From the NCBI GenBank assembly GCA_030077755.1, contig JAQJZZ010000005.1, positions 2,356,001-2,420,000 of the forward strand: DNA of 64,000 nucleotides, in the 5' to 3' direction. The DNA comes from Filosporella fistucella. Taxonomy: Eukaryota; Ascomycota; Leotiomycetes; Helotiales. The translations under genes were made by a program, and so were the position numbers. The notes beneath the pieces were generated by a model. It saw only the letters and a list, made by a program, of their open reading frames with translations. It made no database searches and had not been told where the DNA came from. Below are positions 34,768 to 46,570 of this stretch, in pieces. Each line of letters starts with the position of its first letter. The first letter of the stretch is position 1.

Positions 34768-36403
34768 CTACCCATATCTCGCATTCTCTACCTCGTCATC
34801 AAACCAAGTAGGTTCCTGTCCATAATTGATGATCGTACTCTTAACCTTAGTATAACTCTCATACGCCTCAATTCCATTCTCCTTTCCCAACCCACTCTCC
34901 TTGAATCCACCCCAAGGCGACGAAGGATCATTAAGATGATGTCCATTAATCCATACTATCCCCGCATCAATATTCTCAGCTACTCGATGCGCTTGGCTGA
35001 AATCGTTTGTCCATACTGAAGCACCTAGTGCGAAAGAAGTTCCATTGGCTACGGAAATAATTTCTTCTTCGGAATGGCATTTTATGATGGCAATGACTGG
35101 GCCGAAAACTTCGTTGCAGGAGAGATCACTACCTGCTTTCGTTTCGATGAGTGTAGGTTGGAAGAAATAGCCTTTCCCATTTACACTCGTTGCTTCGCCT
35201 CCACAGAGCACCTCCCCGCCGTCTGAGATGGCTCTCGATACAAATGCAGAGCATCTTTCGACACTGGCACGTGATATGACTGCTCCAATCTGAGTTTTCT
35301 CATCCGTAGGATCACCGACTCGTAAATCCTTCGTCCGTTGTACCAGGAGCTTCACAAACTCATCGTATATGTCTGCGTGTATCAAGAGTCTGCTACCTGT
35401 GACACAAGTCTGGCCACTAGCAATGAAACTCGCAAATAAAGCTGCTTTGACACCCTTCTCGACTGGCATGCTTGGGAAGAAACAAACTGGAGCCTTACCT
35501 CCCAGTTCAGCGATGATTGGGATCATGTTTTTGCCTGCTGTTGGTGCAATAGCCTCGTATGTTGCCAGTCCACCCGTCAAATCGATTTTCGCAACGAGTG
35601 GAGATTCACAGAGGAATTTTCCCGTCTCTCGTCCATATCCAGATACAACTTGAAGTGTTCCGTCTGGTAGCCCAGCTTCTTGAAACAGCTTTCCCATAGC
35701 TAGTACAGAGAGCGGCGCGGACTCAGATGGTTTGACTATGACTGAGTTCCCTGCTGCAAGAGCAGCTGCAATTTTCTTCGTTGCTATCAACAGAGGATGA
35801 TTCCATGGTGTAATTTGCACAACCACGCCCAAAGGCAATCTTCTGAGTGTGTTGACAACAGGTCCTTTGAACGGTGTTACTCTTCCTTCATGTGTACGCG
35901 CGAGAGAAGCAAAATATTCAAGCCATTCTGGGATACGAGCGAGTTGTGCTTTCATTTCCCGAATGGGACGGCCTGTTTGCTGTGTTTCCAAAAGTATAAA
36001 CTCTGGTAGACGAGCGCGAAGGAGAGTGGCTGCTTTGGAGAGCACACTGAATCGTGTTGATGCATCGGCTTGGCTCCTGTGAAGTTGTTAGCAACGTGAC
36101 TTGACATCGTACAGGCCAAGAGGTCCGGAGACCTCCGATGGAAACAAGATGTGGAGTCTATGAAGAGGCTCCAAGTCTAAGACATAAGTTCTATTTATAC
36201 TTTCTCAAATAGGAAATTACATACCATATTCCACTCTTGAAATTCTGCAGTGAGGAATTAATGATAGAATTCACCTCATCACGGCACGTCGAGTCGATTG
36301 TGGCAATTGGTGACTCAGTAGCTGGATTGATGATATCGATTCGGTCTTTGGTAGGGGATTGGGAGGTTCCATTTACCCAGTTAGAATGGTGTATGAGAGG
36401 CAT
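34768..36403 (-). CDS. NAD(P)-dependent aldehyde dehydrogenase
   Basis: Two exons, 36403-36225 and 36076-34768, give 495 residues, the normal size for the family. The 148-bp intron is longer than others here. Joining restores FKSGIWSQADASTRFSVLSK. ALDH hallmarks: TPWNHPLLIATKKIAAALAAGN, VIVKPSESAPLS, ELGGKAPV (general-base Glu), SGQTCVTGSR (catalytic Cys), EVFGPVIAI and the C-terminal PWGGFKESGLGKENG. It oxidises an aldehyde to the acid. The GGFKESGLG ending and HHLNDPSSPW stretch resemble betaine-aldehyde or aminobutyraldehyde dehydrogenases, but substrate choice is not certain. An upstream in-frame ATG at 36472 would add 23 residues; MPLIHHSNWVNG is the more typical start. No targeting peptide seen. 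Confidence 0.92.
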
Positions 36404-37111
36404 TTGAAGAGAATGCGATATGTTGAAGGAAGAAGAAAAGAATTTCAAAAAGTTGTCATGATATTGAAACAAAGCCTAATCGGGAAGGTTACAGAAATGT
36501 CGTATACGGTGGCCGATAAATTTCCGGTTCAAGTGGAGTAAGATCGATCATGTGACTCTTTCCTTCCCCCTATCAATTCTCGGTTATTTAATCTGCCCTT
36601 TCGAGAAGGGTTGCGTTAGAGGCGTCTAAAAGGATATAGTCAATCGGGACAGTAAAGAAAACAGGAAGATATACTCGAATATCCAGTGTCTTCAATAGTG
36701 GACGACAAATTAAGATGTTGCGGAATTTCTGTAAGAAGCAAGCACTACTATAACTGGTAGCTTTTTTGCAGCAATATGTAAGCATATCACGCTTTATTGG
36801 TCCAAAGCAGGCATCCATAGAGTTTGATCTTAATACCTAATATCCAAATCGTTGGCTGCCCTATTCGCTGCTTTCACAGTGTTTGATGTAGTGTCTTCGT
36901 GTCCAAGGGAGTTAGTGATTCAGACACAACTAATTACGAATCGAACAATGAATAAAGGCTAGAAACAGTGTGATTCACTACCCAGAGCAAAGACTAACTT
37001 CTCTACATAAGCAGGCCACCCCCCGTATTTTCTTTGTCATGCAAACGGATACCTTCCACGACCCGATTGGCATTCACATCAGCCCAAGCACGCCATATCC
37101 AATTGAATATT
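36404..37111. other. Intergenic between divergent genes
   Basis: Contains the ALDH promoter on one side and that of the small protein at 37112 on the other. No open frame of interest. Confidence 0.5.
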
Positions 37112-37498
37112 ATGTGCGTCCTCCAACAATACAGTTTTGAGTCATGCAAAAATGCAGGCTTCGATCACAAATACGTCGTTCTCGAGCCATGCCACCTTCA
37201 AAATCTCGACAAAGGCAGACTCAGACAAATTCGAGGGTGGCATAGAGAGACCAAGGACTACCACAAGATTCCTGGGTACACTGATTGCCTTGTATGTTCT
37301 GTCCAATTGCATAAACTGATTTCTTCTTCTACACTACTTCCTTCCATATCCCATCATCTCTCGTCCATTGAGAAGGGATCTTGCCTTGATACTCACTTCT
37401 CATCGAAGATCAAAGAGCAGGTTCCCCAGGAACTGAAAGAGCTTTTCAAGAGAGATCATGCATATTTTGAACGGTATGGGAAAAATGATTGGCCCTGA
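37112..37498 (+). CDS. Small Cys-rich cytosolic protein, unknown function
   Basis: 128 residues, single exon, start chosen at ATG 37112 so that the protein begins MCVLQQYSFESC, the opening seen in a group of small ascomycete proteins (compare 39228 and 53099 here). It has an early Cys at residue 2, another at 12, a His, then EPCHLQNLDK, later DCLVC (CxxC), and an acidic/basic helical tail QELKELFKRDHAYFERYG. No signal peptide or membrane segment. The Cys/His spacing suggests metal binding, but no named domain applies. The frame is open 26 codons further upstream. Confidence 0.6.
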   Translation: MCVLQQYSFESCKNAGFDHKYVVLEPCHLQNLDKGRLRQIRGWHRETKDYHKIPGYTDCLVCSVQLHKLISSSTLLPSISHHLSSIEKGSCLDTHFSSKIKEQVPQELKELFKRDHAYFERYGKNDWP

Positions 37499-38475
37499 TT
37501 GTGGAGCTCTTTTGGGATTGTTGGATTAGTTCACAATTTAGCATGGATTAGGCAGACCATTTGCATATGGAGTACTCAAAGAATAAATCGAGTAGCTAAT
37601 TCTAGTCACCATGTCCTAAAATTAGCCCATAATTTGACTTTACCCGGCTATATATCCTCCTTGCAGAACTTTGTCGAAAACCATGTGGAGATTCATGTAT
37701 CTGAGTACGTCAATATACTTTCCATTTGAAGCATCACTGTCAGGCCGCACCTGCCTGCAGGCAGTTCCTGTAATTAGTTAATCTTACCACAGTTTTGCTG
37801 TTTCTAGAGAAGGCAGATCGCATTATCTCCCATTTCAGTCTGTCCCATGGCAATCATGTAGAAGAAAACACTTATAGAATTGAACCCCTCTGGGTTATAT
37901 CACCCTTTTTAAAATGTCTAACTATGAATTTCGTTTGATTCATCTCCAAGATTTAGGAACAGAATTCCTTCCAAACAGACCATCCAACTACTTGTTCCCT
38001 CATAACGCCGATTCGAAAACATATTGCCAAGTCAGGACTGGCGTTAAAGTTTCAGAGCCTTGAATTGAATGAATCGGGCTCTAGATTCAAGGAAGGGAAG
38101 GAAAGGATGAGACTACAATCATGGTTAACCTTTAACGCATATGAATCACACCCCGTCGAGCCTCTCGCACAAAATATAATTGTAACCTCATGCGAATCCT
38201 GCAGGAATATCCGACCATATCCACAGATTTTACCTCCATAATATAACTCTAATCACACGTTCATAAACTCAATTCAAGTCCTGGATCATTGAAGTCCACC
38301 GGACCATACTCTAAACTCAAAATATCAAACGAAAATGCGCAACCCCCCTCCCCTGAGACCAAGGTCCAGCACCACCTTCCGCCTCAACCTCTTCCTCTTC
38401 ACACCTTACCACTCAATTACTCTACACTTTTTCGTCGCCGACCCACTCTTTGCATCTCAATACCCCCTGATTCTA
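37499..38475. other. Intergenic
   Basis: Includes a small palindromic stretch CCTGCCTGCAGGCAGTTCC near 37749 and A+T-rich DNA. An open frame directly after the 37498 stop has no signature. Confidence 0.45.
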
Positions 38476-38805
38476 ATGACCAACCGAATCGCAACTGCAG
38501 CCGAACTCAACCAATTAGTCAACCGGGCAATCGAGAAAACACTTCTTGCTGGCGGCAAGATATTTTTAAGTGAGAATGCGTATTATAGGAACAAAGGGAA
38601 TCCGTTCGCAGATCCGATTGAACTTAAGGGGCAAGAGTTGGTAGATATGAGGAAAGAGATAGAAGATCTCCTTTGGAGGTGGGAAGGAGTGGATAAAGCA
38701 ATTTGTATATCAAAGGAGGAGTTTGCCGATATGAGATTTTCAAATTGCGATTTCGGGGCTTTGATGAATTTTGGAACTAGGGCGGCCGACGGGATGATTT
38801 TGTGA
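38476..38805 (+). CDS. Small hypothetical protein
   Basis: 109 residues starting MTNRIATAAELNQLVNRAIEK, then a helical region and LLWRWEGVDKAICISKEEF. The frame is open back to 38335, but the additional 47 residues are Pro/Ser/Phe-rich and look like translated CT-rich leader. No domain recognised. It lies between two Cys-type small genes but lacks their cysteine pattern (one Cys near each end of the second half). Could be a real short gene or an exon. Confidence 0.45.
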   Translation: MTNRIATAAELNQLVNRAIEKTLLAGGKIFLSENAYYRNKGNPFADPIELKGQELVDMRKEIEDLLWRWEGVDKAICISKEEFADMRFSNCDFGALMNFGTRAADGMIL

Positions 38806-39227
38806 AAGTTATTGGTCATGCACTACATGGATTTGCAAGAAATGTACTTTTCCTGACTTGCTTTTCTTCGTATATTCCCTTAGTGACAATGTTCGTCTGA
38901 AGCGACTGCCTGCAAACCACGACTATCAGTAGGTAATGCTCCTGAACACTCGTATAATAGACAAGAAGCTCTGGAAACCCGTTCAACTCTCCGATGTCAA
39001 ATAAAGGGTTGGTTGTTTTGACACTGAATTGTCTTTGTAGTCATGCACATCTTAATCACTTCAGCAACCAGCATTATCACAAGACAATAAACTTGTGTTG
39101 TGAATAAGCTAGAAGAAAAACTTATTATCTTATACTTCTATAGAACTTAAAGTGCAGTGCATATATCAAGGAAAGATATTTTCAGCCCATTTGGATTTCC
39201 CAAATAGAGGACATTTCAACCGAAATC
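38806..39227. other. Intergenic
   Basis: No gene; A+T-rich 3' UTR-like and promoter sequence. Confidence 0.45.
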
Positions 39228-39596
39228 ATGTGTAGCCTCAAGATCGAATTCTACTCTCCATGCTACCATATCGACTATGACTTTGAGGCATTTCGATATG
39301 AAACATACCGAGGACATATCAGTTGTCTCCATTACAAAGGGTCGATTAAAAATCAAGAAGATTTCAACGAGAAGATGGACCATGTGGCAATGACCATCTA
39401 CCACACACGCCCCACACATGCCCAGACAGAGAAATGCAAATTCTCGATCTCAAGAAAAAGTGCTCAAATGAATGCCAAGCTCTACGACAAGAGAGTATTT
39501 GAAGCGATGAGAGAGAAGGCAGGAGTACTCAAGGAATTGATTGATACGAAGAACGTTCGTGGCAAAAAGTTCGCGAGGTGGTTCTGGAGATCATGA
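39228..39596 (+). CDS. Small Cys-containing protein, same outline as 37112
   Basis: 122 residues, single exon, opening MCSLKIEFYSPCYHIDYDF: Cys at 2 and 12 followed by His, like MCVLQQYSFESC at 37112. Internal Cys at HISCLHYKG and EKCKFSISR, then a strongly basic C-terminal tail (NVRGKKFARWFWRS) which could contact nucleic acid or membrane. No signal peptide. Conservation with the other small Cys proteins is limited to the N-terminal pattern, so a shared origin is a suggestion only. Confidence 0.6.
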   Translation: MCSLKIEFYSPCYHIDYDFEAFRYETYRGHISCLHYKGSIKNQEDFNEKMDHVAMTIYHTRPTHAQTEKCKFSISRKSAQMNAKLYDKRVFEAMREKAGVLKELIDTKNVRGKKFARWFWRS

Positions 39597-39925
39597 CTAG
39601 ATGTTATCCGAAAGTCCTGGAGGTATCTGAGACGGTCATCTTCTAGAGCCAATCCCAAATAGAGAGCTAAGTAATTACCAAAAAACAGTTGAAGTATTTT
39701 GGAAGTATTTTGAAAGCTGTGAATATATATGTTATTGTGAATTTCATTTCTCAAGTGCATTCGAGCCGAAGGTAGCCGACTACGGAGTTCAGCTTTAGTC
39801 TATTAGACCCACTTGGCTCCATTTTAGTATTTCTCAACTCCGGCATTCACCAACACCGTGCCCTTTCTGCGCCCTTTTCATAATTGTTTTTACGATATAA
39901 CTTCGATTTTGAGAGTCTATTCTAC
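39597..39925. other. Intergenic
   Basis: Promoter of threonine aldolase; CT-rich near 39855-39885. No gene. Confidence 0.45.
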
Positions 39926-41215
39926 ATGATTTCTTCTGTCTCGAAGGTTGAACAATTACTGTTAAAAGCGAGGAGAACTTCGCCGATTTCGCTGCAGAGT
40001 ATAGGAAGAACGCAATTTATTTCAACGTCAACTTCATTTCGTTCAGCAGTCATGGGTAGCATCACCAAATCAGAGGGTCAAGAGTCTATGCCAACCGAGA
40101 CTATCAAAGTCGCTCCAGCATGGCAAAGTTCAGGACCAGCAGCTTTCGATTTTCGTTCTGATACAATTACTACCCCCACTCTTTCAATGCTGCAAGCAAT
40201 CGCACAGTCATCGTTGATGGATGATGTATATCAAGAAGATACAACAACAATCGACTTTGAAAAGTTCATGGCCGACCTGACAGGCAAAGAGGATGCCTTA
40301 TTAGTTATGTCCGGGACGATGGGAAATCAAATCGCCCTCCGATCACTCCTTACTCAACCTCCTCATGCTGTTCTTTGCCACCATAAATCTCATATTATGG
40401 TTTCGGAAGCAGGAGGTTGCTCAACACTCTCACAGGCTCACATGCTAGGTGTTGCTCCAGCAAATGGGCTTTACTTGACTGTTGAGGATATAAAGCGAGA
40501 AGTAGTCATCAGCGATAATATTCATTATGCACCCACACGCGTCATCGCTCTAGAGAACACTCTATCGGGTAATATTACACCTCTCAAGGAGGTTCAGGCC
40601 ATTTCGAAATTCGCGAGAGAAAACGATATCAAGATGCATCTTGATGGCGCAAGAATATGGGAGGCAGTAGCTGCTGGCGCAGGTTCTCTGACGGAATACC
40701 TGGAGTGCTTCGATACTGCTCAGCTGTGCTTTTCAAAGGGATTGGCAGCTCCCATTGGCAGTATCATCGTCGGACCAAAAAAGACTTTGCAGCATTGCCG
40801 ATGGGTGAGAAAGAGTATTGGAGGTGGTATCCGTCAAGCTGGCATTATTTCCGCTGCTGCACGTATTGCTGTCGAGGAACAATTTGGAAAGGGACCAAAT
40901 GGTGAGGGTGGAAGACTTCGCAAAACTCACGAAATGGCAAAGGTTGTTGAGAAAATGTGGTTAAGTAAAGGCGGACGAGTGACTCGACCGGTTCAAACCA
41001 ATATGGTGTGGTTGGACTTACCTCATAGCGGCATACCAGCAGATGAACTGATCAAAGTTGGAAAGGAGGAGGGTGTTAAACTAGGTGGGTCAAGGACAGT
41101 GATTCATTGTCAAATTGTTGATGAGGCCATCGTAAGACTTGGAAGAGTCATGGATAGAGCTCTAGAGAACAGATCAGATGGTGTTGTTCAAGAAGAACAG
41201 TTTGTTTACAGGTAG
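39926..41215 (+). CDS. GLY1: L-threonine aldolase
   Basis: Single exon, 429 residues from ATG 39926. PLP enzyme cleaving threonine (and allo-threonine) to glycine and acetaldehyde. Family blocks: FDFRSDTITTPTLSML, MDDVYQEDTTT, KEDALLVMSGTMGNQIALRS, LENTLSGNITPL, KMHLDGARIWEA and LCFSKGLAAPIGSIIVGP, where the Lys of FSKGL binds PLP. The first about 55 residues are Ser/Arg/Leu-rich with almost no acids (LLLKARRTSPISLQSIGRT), like a mitochondrial presequence, and a second ATG at 40052 (MGSITKSEG) would give a cytosolic form of ordinary length. Strong assignment; the two-start idea is inference. Confidence 0.95.
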   Translation: MISSVSKVEQLLLKARRTSPISLQSIGRTQFISTSTSFRSAVMGSITKSEGQESMPTETIKVAPAWQSSGPAAFDFRSDTITTPTLSMLQAIAQSSLMDDVYQEDTTTIDFEKFMADLTGKEDALLVMSGTMGNQIALRSLLTQPPHAVLCHHKSHIMVSEAGGCSTLSQAHMLGVAPANGLYLTVEDIKREVVISDNIHYAPTRVIALENTLSGNITPLKEVQAISKFARENDIKMHLDGARIWEAVAAGAGSLTEYLECFDTAQLCFSKGLAAPIGSIIVGPKKTLQHCRWVRKSIGGGIRQAGIISAAARIAVEEQFGKGPNGEGGRLRKTHEMAKVVEKMWLSKGGRVTRPVQTNMVWLDLPHSGIPADELIKVGKEEGVKLGGSRTVIHCQIVDEAIVRLGRVMDRALENRSDGVVQEEQFVYR

Positions 41216-42119
41216 CCTGCGCAAGAGCTAGAATAATTATACATATCCAGAGGTAAATTTTCAAATTGATGACCGAGATCATGTGCTTAACTTTTTGAGA
41301 TTAAAAATTTCGACGATTTCTTTCCATGTGTGCCTCTGTCGAGAGAGTTTACCTCAAGGCACCCACAGCTAGCAACTACAAAAATGCTAAGAGCTGAGTA
41401 CTCGAGTTTCTTTGGTGTGACATATTTGTAATTGTATACTTCATCTGCAGAGCCATTAGCTAACACCAACAGTCTACACATTGAACAGTTGGGATTTGAC
41501 TAACGGAATTTCATCTGATATTTGTACACCTGTGATTTGGTATGTATTATATTTGAAGCCGCTTCGGCCTTGTTCCATATTGAAGAAAATGGTTTTAAGT
41601 ACCATGGCCATAGATAATGCCGAGATGGAGCCTGGATGATGCTAATATAGTTGCTCCTACAATAAACTCTGCCGCAGTGGGGATTCTTGAGGTGATTTAT
41701 AATGTAACTAATCACTTGAGCTCTGGTAAAATAGATTGTACCAGATATATGTAGCTGGGAATTGTCCGTTGCTGAAGGTAGTCGCCTTTCAGGGCTAGGA
41801 GGAAGCAGAGGATATGCGGACTTGTGACAATAATTCTTGGAAGTCAGGAAGGCGCTCAGATCCCTCAGTGACGCCAGCTTGTAACATGCAAATGATGTGG
41901 GAACGAATGAATATAAGACAAGAATGAAACCTTGAAATTTAAGGAAGAGGCGCTTACACCTCAAAACGAATGCGACGCTTTGTTTGTGTCTAGTCAATTA
42001 TATACGATGCAAATAAGACAAATAATACAGAAATAAAGATGGAAACGGGGAATTATCCGCCGTATTAATTAGAATGAACCTAGTTCGTCTCTGATACAAT
42101 TGCTGCCCTTAAATTTACG
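41216..42119. other. Intergenic
   Basis: No supported gene. A 165-codon minus-strand open frame (41500-41997) has no domain and unusual composition, so I do not call it. Confidence 0.5.
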
Positions 42120-43044
42120 CCACGACTCGCATTGCTGAGATCCTTGAATGCCACTCCCGGTGACTTCCTGTATATAAATGTTCCATCCCCTTCCCCTCGC
42201 GTTGAAAGAGTTCCCAAAGCTCCTTTGCAGCCTCACATCCCTTGAAATGCCTTGTATAATCCTCTCCCAAATATGCTATATTTAACACTCTCCTGTAGAA
42301 TTCACTAGGACACCTGTGGGTATCATTGCGATACCATGACGATTCACAATCTCGAGAGAGGTGTTTGTACCATGCTGATACCATCTGGTTTTGAGGGCTC
42401 GCCGACACCGAGACGGTCGTAGAAAAAGCTATCGATGTATCAGAATTTTGATAGAGGAGATAGGAGAACCGAGGCGAACGTAGCGTGGTTAGACTGAGTA
42501 GCGACATCCACGTATTTATATCCAGGAGCAAAATCCCAATATGATCTAGTAATTATCATGAATCTCGCCCCTGAACATCAAATGATGAAGTCAGCACTTA
42601 CCGATCAAACCCAACTCCATGCGTAAAAACCTCTACCACATCAAGCCTCGTATTATTTCCCGGTGTACAAAGTGTTGCGCCAATGTCCCAACTCCCATTG
42701 ACACTCTGCATTCCTTCCATCAAATTTTCCATAAAGCTTTCTCCCGGAGTAATCATATCGATAAACGTCTGCGTGACTTGTGACTGGTTCTGCGGCGCCT
42801 CGAAATTGAATTTCAGATTCTTGGTTGTGGATGCTTGGACGGAAACGGTGCCAGACACGCAGACAGCTAGACCACCGCGTGAAGGGTGAATGGTAGCATT
42901 GGAGAACACAGGAATGTTTGCTGCTTATATACTGGCTGTAATTGCTCCTCCTGGGTTGGTGGGCAGGTATTTTAAGGAGTTGGTGGTAGATTGAGCGGTG
43001 GTGAGAGTGCCGGCAAGGGCAGAGGTGAGGAGGGAAGTACGCAT
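42120..43044 (-). pseudogene. Broken secreted alpha/beta-hydrolase
   Basis: Minus-strand start at 43044: MRTSLLTSALAGTLTTAQS is a signal peptide, followed by SLKYLPTNPGGA, then an in-frame TAA (42925-42927) exactly where a Gln codon CAA would continue into AANIPVFSNATIHP. Beyond it come TVSVQASTTKNLKFNFEAPQ, VEVFTHGVGFDRSYWDFAP (joined across an intron at about 42603-42549) and FYDRLGVGEPSKPDG, but the last block is in another frame with no usable splice pair, and the downstream lipase core (GxSxG) cannot be found. This is a truncated relic of the fungal secreted hydrolases that begin in this way. The 3' limit is approximate. Confidence 0.7.
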
Positions 43045-43724
43045 TTTGACGAACAAAGTCTTGAAACTGATTATAGCGTACCTACAAATAAAGATAGAAA
43101 TTCTAGAAAATAAATATATAAAAAAGGGAGCCAGAGCAGATTCATATACCTCTCTTACCTCAAAACCCAGAATTTGGAATCCTGATCCGCATCTTTCGAC
43201 ATGACATCAATTGGATACTTCCAATTCATCGAGAGTAGTCAGAAATTTTGTACAAAACGCTTCAAATACCATGTACAATCTCCTCTTAAAATAATACCAA
43301 GAGGAATAGAATGAAGAAGTGAATTAATAACCTAAAGCAACTCGCTTTGAAACCCAGAGAGAAAATGAAGGAGAATAAGTCTTCTATATCGTCATACTCC
43401 TTTCTTCTCTTTTGGACTTCCTTGAGTTAAGATATGAAGTTTGTTAAAGAGGATATGAGGAAGGGAGTGGAATGGGATGGGATAGGATGTGTGGGTTATA
43501 GTAGGTGTATCAATGCACGTATGGAAAGAAGTACGGATAGATGTAAAAGAGTAAAAGTCAGAGAGTAAGAGAGATCAATTGCGCAATATATACATGTTTC
43601 TCTCTCCCCATCTCTACACCTAGCTTGTATGCTTCTCGTTTGATACCATATTACATACACACACATCTACACTTCCCCCTCCTATTCTCCCCTAACTCCG
43701 ACATGGAAAATTACTCTCTCCCTC
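43045..43724. other. Intergenic, CT-rich on + strand
   Basis: Holds the relic's promoter and the 3' UTR of the EGF gene. The CT-rich open frame at 43625-43906 (+) is an antisense shadow of the EGF gene end. Confidence 0.5.
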
Positions 43725-46570
43725 TCACCATAATCTCTCACTCCTCCCCCTCCCTCTTCTCTCCACACCAACCACACCCCTCTCAACTAAACTCCCATTC
43801 CTACCCCCAATCTTCCCCTTCCCCCCTCCCAAATCCACCCCAAACGCCAATAAATCAACCACATTTCCCTGTCCCACACTTACATTCGCCGCCGCAAAAT
43901 TCGTGAAGCTCTGCAGCCCGAAGAATTTCTGCAACGCACTTTGCGCCGTCACAGCAGCATCTAGATTTTCCTCTTGCAAGATATAGAGAACTGATATACG
44001 CGCGAAATCTAACACTTCCTCGGTGATGGTGAAGAGAGCTAGTGGGTTTGTGGTGCTGGTGGAGGGGGTGGAGGAGCTGGTTGTGGTTGGGGTAGAGGTG
44101 GGAGAGGGTGTAGCAGAAGGGAGAGAAGAGTCGTAGAGGATTCCGTTGGATGTTGCTGCTGCTTCTGAAATCGAGGTAGGAGTACCAGATTCGCCTCTTT
44201 TTCCTTTTCTTCTGCCTTGGGGAGTAGAGTTCGATGTCGCAGTCGCGGCCGCAGCAGAAGAACTCGGATTTACGACGTCACTTCCTTTTCCTTTCCGAAC
44301 AGACTCTCCATCGAATGTGACAAGTGCGTTTTCAGACGCACAGGATAGATTTGCACTGTTGAATCGGGCGAGGACGGTGCTTTCAGAGAGAGGGATAGAG
44401 AAATTGGATTGTGCGTATTCGATTAGACGGGGGATGGAAGCGCCTAGTGTAACGTTGCTGAATGAGGAGTTAGAGAGAGTGGTGGTAGAGCATCCTGTTG
44501 CGTTTGCGGAGGTGCATGTAGAGCCTGTAAAGCCATTCGTGCATATACAGGCACAAACGCCATTATCAATGACAGAAGAGCCGCCGTTTTGACACGCTGT
44601 GGTAGCAGTGTTTTCGCATTGTTGGACAGCTGATAGAGAACGAGAATTTGTTTTGGGTTTGTTGAGGACAAGGAGCTCGAGAGGCACGACGACGGCCGCG
44701 GCGATTATTAGGAGGAGGATGAAGACTATTAAGAGGAATCCCCAACATGGGAGACCGCAGCAGCGTCGGCGCTTAGGAGGTGGATTGTCTCGAGATGGCG
44801 GTTGGGATGGGTCGTATGGTGATGGCCAGGAGGAAACAGGGCGGGTTGGTGTACCACCATTGACTGGAGTAGCGACTCCTGGGGGAGGGAAAGCAGCTAG
44901 CATACCGGAGAGACCGGATTTGTGTTTCTCATCTTGTGTTACTGTGGCGGTTAGAGATGTACGAGATATATTATCTGAATGTGAGACAATGAAAACGGAC
45001 AAAACTTACTTCCCATTTCCTTCTCCCGTGCAAAGTCAGTCTCGCTTGGGAAATCGTTTAATGCCAATCTACTACCAGGTCTCTTTCCTCTATCCATCAT
45101 AGCAGCTAATCTTGTAGCTCTCCGAATCAAATCCGGTAAACTGGTCAGACTACCTCTCGCCTCTGCATCACGAACAGCATCCATATCCAACCTAGGAGGT
45201 CTTCGAATAGCGCTCAATCGACTGAATCCAGGACTTGGAGTTCTAATTGCTGCTGGAGCGGGAGCTTGTAATGAACTCGCCGCGTTGTATGCTCCCAACA
45301 TGGCGTTCGCTTGAGGATCAGTAGGATTGCTTGTGTATGCAGGAGCAGCTTCATTTGTAGTAAGAGCACGCGCAACTTGAGGTACAGTCTCCTCAGAGGA
45401 ACTGGTCGATTTATCTAATAATCCCGTTCCAGATGCCAACGGCGACTTGACATCTCCAATCATTGGCCACAAAGTCTCGCGCTGTCCTTCTCTCGCATTT
45501 GAGGCTGCCAACGTGGCACCAGCCGCAGCCGGCATACCCATCCTCTCCAATTTCGATAATTGTTGTGGTTGTTGTGGAATTGCAGCTGGGCGCAATGGTT
45601 CAATACGGTCGGAACTCTTTGTTGTGATCATAGACGGCTTCGCTCGTCGCCCAAAACTTGCACTTCTTATCAATCCTCTATCATCACTATCATCGCCATT
45701 TGAACCCCTCGACTCTCTTCCTTCCTCAATCGGCTCATTTCGAAATTTCGGTGAATCGTCATACAACTCATCCTCATAATCATCCTCATCATATCCATAT
45801 CGAGGGGAATCTGAACCCCAACTCGTGGGGATGGCGGCGCTCGAGGCATAAGATTCATGTGAAGGTTTAAATCGGGGACTCTCTTCGGGGATGGGTGAGA
45901 CAAAGGACGCTTGTGAGTAGTATGAAGATGCGCCACGTCTTGCAGAAGGAGGTGGTCCAAGATTAGCGCTCCTTCGAGGAATACCAGGTGGCGGCATTGG
46001 GACAGGAAAGTCAGGTATCGAACCAACTGATGAAAGTGTTGAAGGGCGAGAAGATTGTGTATTTGGGGATGCGATTGATGGAGAAACAGCATCCTCATCC
46101 TCATATCTATCTCTCCGATCCTGCGAATACTGATATTGAGTAGGATCCTGCATCCTTGAAGCATCCAATATTGAAGGAACTTGACTCGGCCTTGGAGGTC
46201 GTTGTGGAGGCGGCCCACGATTTGTTGGAGGTTGGTAGTTATTTCGAGATTCACCTTCCATCGTACCACCTAAAGGCCACTGCGGAGCCTGCATAGGTTT
46301 TGATATCGCGACTCCAATTGGGGCTGGGGGATTTCTCGGTGCGGAAGCCGGTGGAGCGTTTCTCGTCGATACTGGCGCGACTTGAGGGCGCATTCTCGGA
46401 TTTGAAGGTAAACCTGGAGCAACTCTAGGTTGCTCATATGCGTACGGTCTCTGCTGCGGTACTGGAATTCCGGATCTTGCTTGCGCCTGTGACTCTGCCA
46501 ATTCTCTTGCTCTCCTCACAGATCCACCTCCTCCAGGCGACCTGGAAGGTGGTTGCCATTGTTGGCTCAT
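43725..46570 (-). CDS. Large single-pass membrane protein with EGF-like domain
   Basis: Two exons, 46570-45010 and 44941-43725, joined over a 68-bp intron (GTAAGT...CTAACCGCCACAG), 925 residues. About 600 N-terminal residues are low-complexity, rich in Pro, Ser, Arg and Gln (SPGGGGSVRRARELAESQAQ, ISKPMQAPQWPLGG), ending in PPKRRRCCGLPCW before one membrane segment (GFLLIVFILLLIIAAAVVV). Outside follows an EGF-like module, CENTATTACQNGGSSV then CACICTNGFTGSTC, and a Ser/Thr/Asn-rich extracellular part with many N-glycosylation sites. So the cytosolic side is a disordered scaffold and the outside a small adhesive or sensing domain. Resembles conserved but unstudied ascomycete EGF-domain proteins that may act in wall sensing or adhesion. 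Confidence 0.85.

Noticed and set aside
41500..41997. 165-codon minus-strand frame
   Set aside because: Codon content and composition unlike neighbouring genes, no domain; I do not consider it part of the hydrolase relic.
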